The position numbers were made by a program, and so were the translations under genes. The notes under the pieces were generated by a model that was not told the origin of the DNA, did not search any database, and was given only the letters and a program-made list of their open reading frames with translations. Shown here one piece after another: positions 59,863-64,000 of a DNA stretch of 64,000 nt. The stretch covers positions 1-64,000 of the forward strand of contig JACRLC010000017.1 in NCBI GenBank assembly GCA_016235425.1. Reading direction: 5' to 3'. This stretch comes from Chloroflexota bacterium. Its GTDB lineage: Bacteria; Chloroflexota; Anaerolineae; Anaerolineales; Villigracilaceae. Numbering within the stretch: position 1 is the first letter of the stretch; each line of letters starts with the position of its first letter.

Positions 59863-61017
59863 TCACCTCCGGTTCAAATCTCTGACTTTCTGCACCAAAG
59901 ACGGCAATACCTGCAAGAAGGAATCAATTTCAGCAGGTGTGGTGTTCACGCCCAGCGTAACGCGAAGCGAGCCCAGCGCCCAATCACGCGAAAGCCCAAG
60001 CGAGGTGACAACTTCACTCGGCTCAGGGTTTCCCGTTTTGCATGCCGAACCGGAAGAGCAGGCAAAACCAGCCGAATCAAGCAACTGCAAAAGCAGATTT
60101 CCATCCACATCCTTGAAGACAAAACTCGCGTGATTTGGGAGCCGCGCCTCGATGTGCCCGGTCAATCGAGAGTCGGGAATTGACTCAAGCACCGTGCCAA
60201 TCACCTTGTCACGCAACGGCCTGACATGAGCAATCCGCGCTTCGCGTTCTTCGTTCGCCAGCCACAACGCCTCCGCAAAACCGACGATGTACGGCACGTT
60301 CTGCGTCCCCGCCCTCAAACCAAATTCCTGCCCCCCACCCGTCAGATGCGAAACGAGTGGCGTTCCTTTGCGGACATACAACGCGCCCACACCTTTCGGC
60401 CCGTAAAACTTGTGAGCGCCAAGCGACATCAAGTCCACGCCCAGGGAATCGACATTCACCGGCAAATACGCCGCGGCTTGAACGGCATCGGTGTGAAAGA
60501 GGATTTTATTCTTCCGGCAAATCCCGGCAATCTCGCGAATCGGATTAATTGTGCCGATCTCATTATTGGCATACATCACCGAGACCAGCGCGGTTTGTTC
60601 ACGAATCGCCTTCTCGATAACCTGCGGTGTGACCATCCCATGCTCGTCCACATCCAGCCATTTGACTTGAAAGTCGAAGTACTTTTCGAGTTGCCCGGCA
60701 GTTTTGCTCACCGCGTGATGCTCGACGCGTGAAGTCAAAATCCAATTTGCGCCAGTCTCGTTTCGCTTCACAAGAGAAGCGCCGCGCAAGGCGAGGTTAT
60801 CCGATTCAGAACCGCAGGAGGTGAAAATGACCTCGTCCGCGCGGCAGCCAAGCACGAAAGCGGCCTTCTCACGCGCCTCATCCACTGCGGCTTCAGCCTT
60901 CTGCCCAAAACGATGCACCGACGATGGATTCCCAAACGACTCACGGAAATACGGCATCATCGCATCCAGCACGCGCTGGTCAACAGGTGTTGTGGCGGCA
61001 TAATCCAAATAAATCAT
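59863..61017 (-). CDS. Cysteine desulfurase (NifS/IscS family)
   Basis: 384 residues from the ATG at 61015-61017. MIYLDYAATTPVDQRVLDAM, GNPSSVHRFGQKAEAAVD, IFTSCGSESDNLAL, VEHHAVSKTA, HTDAVQAAAYLPVN, SLGAHKFYGPKGVGALYVR (PLP Lys in AHK) and GFACSSGSACKTG (catalytic Cys) are complete. It mobilises sulfur from cysteine for Fe-S clusters or thio-modification; this enzyme class can also deliver selenium from selenocysteine. An upstream TATAAT at 61025-61030 leaves only seven bases before the ATG. The long in-frame extension on the 5' side is repeat-derived. Confidence 0.94.
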   Translation of the reverse strand: MIYLDYAATTPVDQRVLDAMMPYFRESFGNPSSVHRFGQKAEAAVDEAREKAAFVLGCRADEVIFTSCGSESDNLALRGASLVKRNETGANWILTSRVEHHAVSKTAGQLEKYFDFQVKWLDVDEHGMVTPQVIEKAIREQTALVSVMYANNEIGTINPIREIAGICRKNKILFHTDAVQAAAYLPVNVDSLGVDLMSLGAHKFYGPKGVGALYVRKGTPLVSHLTGGGQEFGLRAGTQNVPYIVGFAEALWLANEEREARIAHVRPLRDKVIGTVLESIPDSRLTGHIEARLPNHASFVFKDVDGNLLLQLLDSAGFACSSGSACKTGNPEPSEVVTSLGLSRDWALGSLRVTLGVNTTPAEIDSFLQVLPSLVQKVRDLNRR

Positions 61018-61024
61018 GGGAGGG

Positions 61025-61030
61025 ATTATA
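61025..61030 (-). promoter_or_regulatory. -10 box seven bases before the cysteine desulfurase ATG
   Basis: On the minus strand TATAAT, then CCCTCCC, then ATG. The leader would be zero or one base. Confidence 0.45.
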
Positions 61031-61039
61031 GCAAACAAT

Positions 61040-61136
61040 TTCGGAGTCCAACGTCTTCGCGAAGCACCCCCGTGGGGCCTGATGTTGGTTTTGCGCCTTG
61101 GCGAGCATGTCAAATGTCTGGAGACTTTTGACTCCG
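61040..61136. repeat. GGAGTCCAACGTC ... GACTTTTGACTCC repeat
   Basis: Degenerate copy of 59779-59853 with inserted GAAGCACCCCCGTGGGGCCTGATG. The right end GTCTGGAGACTTTTGACTCCG is nearly the same as the other copy. Lies in the divergent gap between cysteine desulfurase and the membrane protein gene. Confidence 0.65.
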
Positions 61137-61154
61137 TCGAAAAAGCTTGAATGA

Positions 61155-61160
61155 TAAAAT
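61155..61160 (+). promoter_or_regulatory. -10 box six bases before the ATG at 61167 (leaderless type)
   Basis: TAAAAT, then TAGAGA, then ATG. No ribosome-binding site at the right distance. Confidence 0.5.
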
Positions 61161-61166
61161 TAGAGA

Positions 61167-62804
61167 ATGATGAGAAAACGGGAAACCGTCGCGGGCATGA
61201 TTCTGGGTTTGGCCGCCGCTGGAAGCATGTTTTTTGCATATCAACTTGGGCTGGATAACAACACCGCCTGGGGATCAAAACGAATCACTCTTTTCCTCAT
61301 TGGCGTCATCATCTTTGTCACGTCCCTGTCTTACCGCGAAGACAATCTCATCGGACGCCTCTTCAACTCAAAGAGAGGCAGACTTTATCTTACCGCCACG
61401 ATTGCAGGAAGCGGCATCATCCTCGTTTACGCCTGGTGGGTCAGTCTCGGCTTGTGGACGAACTGGCCTGCGACCACAAATTATTACGACCTGCTTGCCA
61501 CCGCATTCGGTCACGGTCAACTCGCGCTCGAAGTGGAGCCTGACCCCGCACTCCTCGCGCTCGCCGATCCATACATCCCGGATAATCGCCAGGGCATCCC
61601 CGTGCTTTGGGACGCCTCGCTTTACGAGAGCAAATATTACCTTTACTGGGGTCCCGCCCCCGCGCTCGTACTCACTCTCGTCAAGCTGTTTTATGCCAAA
61701 GAAATCGGCGACAACCTTCTCACTTTTGCGTTCATCACAGGCATGTTCGTCTTCCTGGCATTGATCCTCCTTGAAATAAAGAAAAATTATTTCAGCCAAA
61801 CACCGCGCCGGGTGGTAATTTTTGGCATTATGTTTGGGGGACTCATCAACCCCATCCTCTTCGTCCTCGTTAACCCGCGTGTTTATGAAGCCGCCGTCGC
61901 AAGCGGACAATTCTTTTTCACCGGCGGGTTGTATTGGCTGTTCACCGCATTCAACAGACCATCCATCCCGCGCCTCGCGCTTGCAGGAATCTTCTTCGCG
62001 TTGGCAGTCGGTTCACGCACGATTCTTGTTTTACCTGTGGCATTTCTCACGCTGGTCGTCCTCATCTGGGCGGTCAAAGCAAATCGCGCCAAAACGTTCG
62101 CCTTCATCCTCGCCCTGGCATTACCGCTTGCGCTCGGCGCGGCGGGTTATGCCTGGTACAACTACGCGCGCTTCGGCTCGGTCGCTGAGTTCGGCTACAG
62201 TTACCAGCTCACCGGCTTCAACATCCACGAAACCGCCGGCCAAACTTTTTCACTCACATACGTTCCTCTCAACCTTTTCAAAACGCTCCTCAACCCTTTC
62301 GAAACAAAAACCTCCTTTCCCTTCATCAGGCCAACACTCTGGGCCGGCCCGTCATGGTTTTATGGTTATCGTCCCAAAATTTATTATCTCCTTGCAGAAT
62401 CCATCACGGGAATTCTCGTCGGCAGTCCATTCCTCGTCTTTGCTTTCATCACGGGGCTTCGCAAAAAGCAGGATATTAATTGGATTTCCACCTCCCTGAT
62501 CGGCTCCACCCTTTTGATCTTTCTCACTTTACAGATATTTTTCTACACCACCATGCGCTACCTTCTGGACCTCGTACCTGCCCTGACCCTTCTGGCTGTG
62601 ATCGGCTTCTGGCAGGGACTCCACCTACTAAAACCGCGCCGCCTCGCGCAATACTTATTTGCAATCCTGGGCGCGGGCCTCTGGGCGTATACTATCCTTG
62701 TCAGTTTTTTGCTCGCGTTTTCGAGCAACCTTCAAAGGTTCAGGACATTCAATCCCGAATTAATCCAACAACTCACGTGGACGTTCAACAATTTGCTCAA
62801 ATAA
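61167..62804 (+). CDS. Polytopic membrane protein, possible GT-C glycosyltransferase
   Basis: 545 residues with about 11-12 membrane helices. A large outside loop after the third or fourth helix carries DLLATAFGHGQLALEVEPDPAL and YYLYWGPAPALVLTLV, a layout seen in dolichol/undecaprenyl-phosphate-dependent GT-C transferases, where the first loop holds acidic residues. No diagnostic motif is certain, so only the membrane class is firm. Probably leaderless. The downstream HhH/coiled-coil gene starts 13 bases after its stop, suggesting an operon. Confidence 0.7.
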   Translation: MMRKRETVAGMILGLAAAGSMFFAYQLGLDNNTAWGSKRITLFLIGVIIFVTSLSYREDNLIGRLFNSKRGRLYLTATIAGSGIILVYAWWVSLGLWTNWPATTNYYDLLATAFGHGQLALEVEPDPALLALADPYIPDNRQGIPVLWDASLYESKYYLYWGPAPALVLTLVKLFYAKEIGDNLLTFAFITGMFVFLALILLEIKKNYFSQTPRRVVIFGIMFGGLINPILFVLVNPRVYEAAVASGQFFFTGGLYWLFTAFNRPSIPRLALAGIFFALAVGSRTILVLPVAFLTLVVLIWAVKANRAKTFAFILALALPLALGAAGYAWYNYARFGSVAEFGYSYQLTGFNIHETAGQTFSLTYVPLNLFKTLLNPFETKTSFPFIRPTLWAGPSWFYGYRPKIYYLLAESITGILVGSPFLVFAFITGLRKKQDINWISTSLIGSTLLIFLTLQIFFYTTMRYLLDLVPALTLLAVIGFWQGLHLLKPRRLAQYLFAILGAGLWAYTILVSFLLAFSSNLQRFRTFNPELIQQLTWTFNNLLK

Positions 62805-62817
62805 AAGGCGGTGGTAT

Positions 62818-63861
62818 ATGACCGATTTCCTCAATTTCCTCAACACGGCAGAACTCGATACACTGACCAAAATCCCCGGCATCTCGCGTCAACTCGCAGG
62901 AAATATCATCGCGGCGCGTCCCTTCGATTTCGTGGAGGATGCCCTGCGCGTGAAAGGCATGGGAAAGAACCTGCTTGGACGGGCGCAGAGTCATTTTGAG
63001 GCGGAGCTAAATGACTCAGAAAGCCGCGCCATGATCCCGGTCCAGGAAGAAGCGGCGGCCATCGAGAAGAGTCAGCCCAAAGTGGAGTCGTCTGCCAGGA
63101 AAGAGCCGTCCGCTTTCGCGCGAGTCATTCGTTCAATTCTACATTTCGTGTGGTCGGTGATAAAAGTCGTCATCACGCTTGCCATCGGCATATTGATCGG
63201 CGGCGCGATTTATTTTTGGGGATTGCCGCTGTTCAACCAGCGATTCGTCGCGCCGGTGGAGCAGAACACATCACGCATCGAGCAACTGTCATCCGAAGTG
63301 ACCGCGTTGAATGAAAAAATCGCTTCACTTCAAACCCAACTCGAAGATGTGAATTCGCGGGTGGACACGATTGAGAAAACGATTGAGGCGCACAGCGCGT
63401 CGCTCGCGCAACTCGAAGAAATGCAGACCAGGCTGGACGACGAGATGAAGAATGGAAACGATACGCGCGCGCTTGAATTGAAACGCGAGATCATGCTCAC
63501 GCGTTCGATTGAATATTTATCGCGGGCACGCTTGTATCTTTCGCAAAGCAATTTCGGCCTGGCGCGTGAGGATGCGCAATCGGCGCGTGATCTGCTCGCA
63601 CAACTTCAAGGCGGCGCACCTGAATATCAAGTGGACGCGCTGGCGCAAATCATTGCGCGTTTGGACATGGCATTGGGCAATCTCCCCGCATTCCCCGTCA
63701 TTGCCGTGGACGATGTGGACATCGCCTGGCAATTGCTGATGAACGAACTGCCAGAAAGTGAAGCGGAGGCGGCAATTACACAGACCCCGGAAGTTGCACC
63801 AACGTTTACGTTTACATCCACACCCACTCCTGAGCCGGCCACAGTCACACCGACCCCGTAA
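62818..63861 (+). CDS. Membrane protein with helix-hairpin-helix and coiled coil
   Basis: 347 residues. N-terminal HhH-type segment (LTKIPGISRQLAGNIIAARP ... VKGMGKNLLGRA, about 17-56), a charged linker, one membrane helix (about 111-137), then a long coiled coil (about 145-225: SRIEQLSSEVTALNEKIASL...) and a helical bundle, ending in a Thr/Pro tail. The HhH motif on the cytoplasmic side normally binds DNA, so the protein may tether DNA to the membrane. That is an inference. The start follows AAGGCGGTG. Confidence 0.72.
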   Translation: MTDFLNFLNTAELDTLTKIPGISRQLAGNIIAARPFDFVEDALRVKGMGKNLLGRAQSHFEAELNDSESRAMIPVQEEAAAIEKSQPKVESSARKEPSAFARVIRSILHFVWSVIKVVITLAIGILIGGAIYFWGLPLFNQRFVAPVEQNTSRIEQLSSEVTALNEKIASLQTQLEDVNSRVDTIEKTIEAHSASLAQLEEMQTRLDDEMKNGNDTRALELKREIMLTRSIEYLSRARLYLSQSNFGLAREDAQSARDLLAQLQGGAPEYQVDALAQIIARLDMALGNLPAFPVIAVDDVDIAWQLLMNELPESEAEAAITQTPEVAPTFTFTSTPTPEPATVTPTP

Positions 63862-63867
63862 ATTTCA

Positions 63868-63899
63868 GACTCCGAGACAAAATCTCGGAGTTCTTTTTG
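63868..63899 (+). terminator. Terminator of the 61167-63861 operon
   Basis: ACTCCGAGA pairs with TCTCGGAGT around CAAAA and is followed by TCTTTTT. Confidence 0.88.
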
Positions 63900-63906
63900 C
63901 GAATGA

Positions 63907-63912
63907 TATAAT
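63907..63912 (+). promoter_or_regulatory. -10 box of the phosphohexomutase gene
   Basis: TATAAT followed by a 31-base interval with CAGGAGATC before the ATG at 63944. No -35 identified. Confidence 0.45.
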
Positions 63913-63943
63913 CCGCAGGTCATCATTTTTTCAGGAGATCATC

Positions 63944-64000
63944 ATGGCACAAAAAATCAAATTCGGCACGGACGGCTGGCGCGGCGTTATCGCAGAAGAT
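63944..64000 (+). CDS. Phosphoglucomutase/phosphomannomutase family protein, 5' end only
   Basis: The first 19 codons read MAQKIKFGTDGWRGVIAED. KFGTDGWRG is the N-terminal signature of the alpha-D-phosphohexomutase superfamily (PGM/PMM/GlmM), which interconvert sugar 1- and 6-phosphates. The phosphoserine loop and all other domains lie beyond the window, so the substrate class is open. A CAGGAGATC site precedes the start. Confidence 0.8.
   Translation, partial: MAQKIKFGTDGWRGVIAED

Noticed and set aside
1-64000. CRISPR arrays, rRNA and tRNA genes
   Set aside because: The repeats found are short, palindromic and dispersed, not regularly spaced; no rRNA or tRNA cloverleaf sequence was recognised by eye.

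Overview
The window looks like a chromosomal segment of a Chloroflexota bacterium, most likely class Anaerolineae. This is an inference from gene content: lipoproteins with Thr/Pro linkers of the TPTAT type, an NBR1-Ig lipoprotein, a YIP1/MacB-like operon, a DUF11 protein ending in a sortase domain, moderate-to-high GC, and many short palindromic intergenic repeats. No rRNA, tRNA or CRISPR array was seen. Coding is dense, on both strands, and mostly in short operons closed by clear intrinsic terminators.

Layout. 0-7.4 kb: the 3' end of a group II intron, a CPBP protease, ffh, an MFS transporter, a thioredoxin-fold lipoprotein that appears to encode selenocysteine (in-frame TGA followed by a bSECIS-like hairpin), a P5C-type aldehyde dehydrogenase and a methyltransferase. 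7.4-12 kb: the two subunits of a CoA-transferase-like enzyme, separated by a GxxExxY gene with inverted-repeat flanks, an alpha/beta hydrolase carrying a palindromic repeat inside its reading frame, and a lipoprotein. 12-20.2 kb: a signalling block of two transmembrane Ser/Thr kinases (one with a formylglycine-generating-enzyme-like domain, one with WVVVMS repeats), an unknown soluble protein, a membrane protein, a CPBP protease and a GAF/HD-GYP protein. 20.3-28.3 kb: HAD hydrolase, NMT1/SsuA-type ABC importer, hisD, rarA, a DUF4160/DUF2442 pair and a histidine phosphatase. 28.5-38 kb: the adhesin-sortase fusion, an Smr protein, a VOC protein and a YIP1/ABC/TIG/FtsX operon.

38-64 kb: an AT-rich two-gene insert, PIG-L deacetylase, cystathionine synthase/lyase, a cyclic-nucleotide-binding PP2C phosphatase, deoxynucleoside kinase, a decaying secreted protease and duplicated lipoprotein genes, a three-gene ABC-2 exporter, an NBR1-Ig lipoprotein, UbiB-like kinase, a secreted glycosidase-like protein, a PflA-like radical SAM enzyme, mltG, ruvX, a baseplate-J-like membrane protein, cysteine desulfurase, a polytopic membrane protein, an HhH/coiled-coil membrane protein, and the first codons of a phosphohexomutase.

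The most notable single item is the putative selenoprotein at 4193-4735. Other recurring themes are promoters whose -10 box lies exactly six bases before the ATG (leaderless mRNAs), and at least six families of short palindromic repeats, some of which have entered or flank genes (hydrolase, ruvX, GxxExxY).
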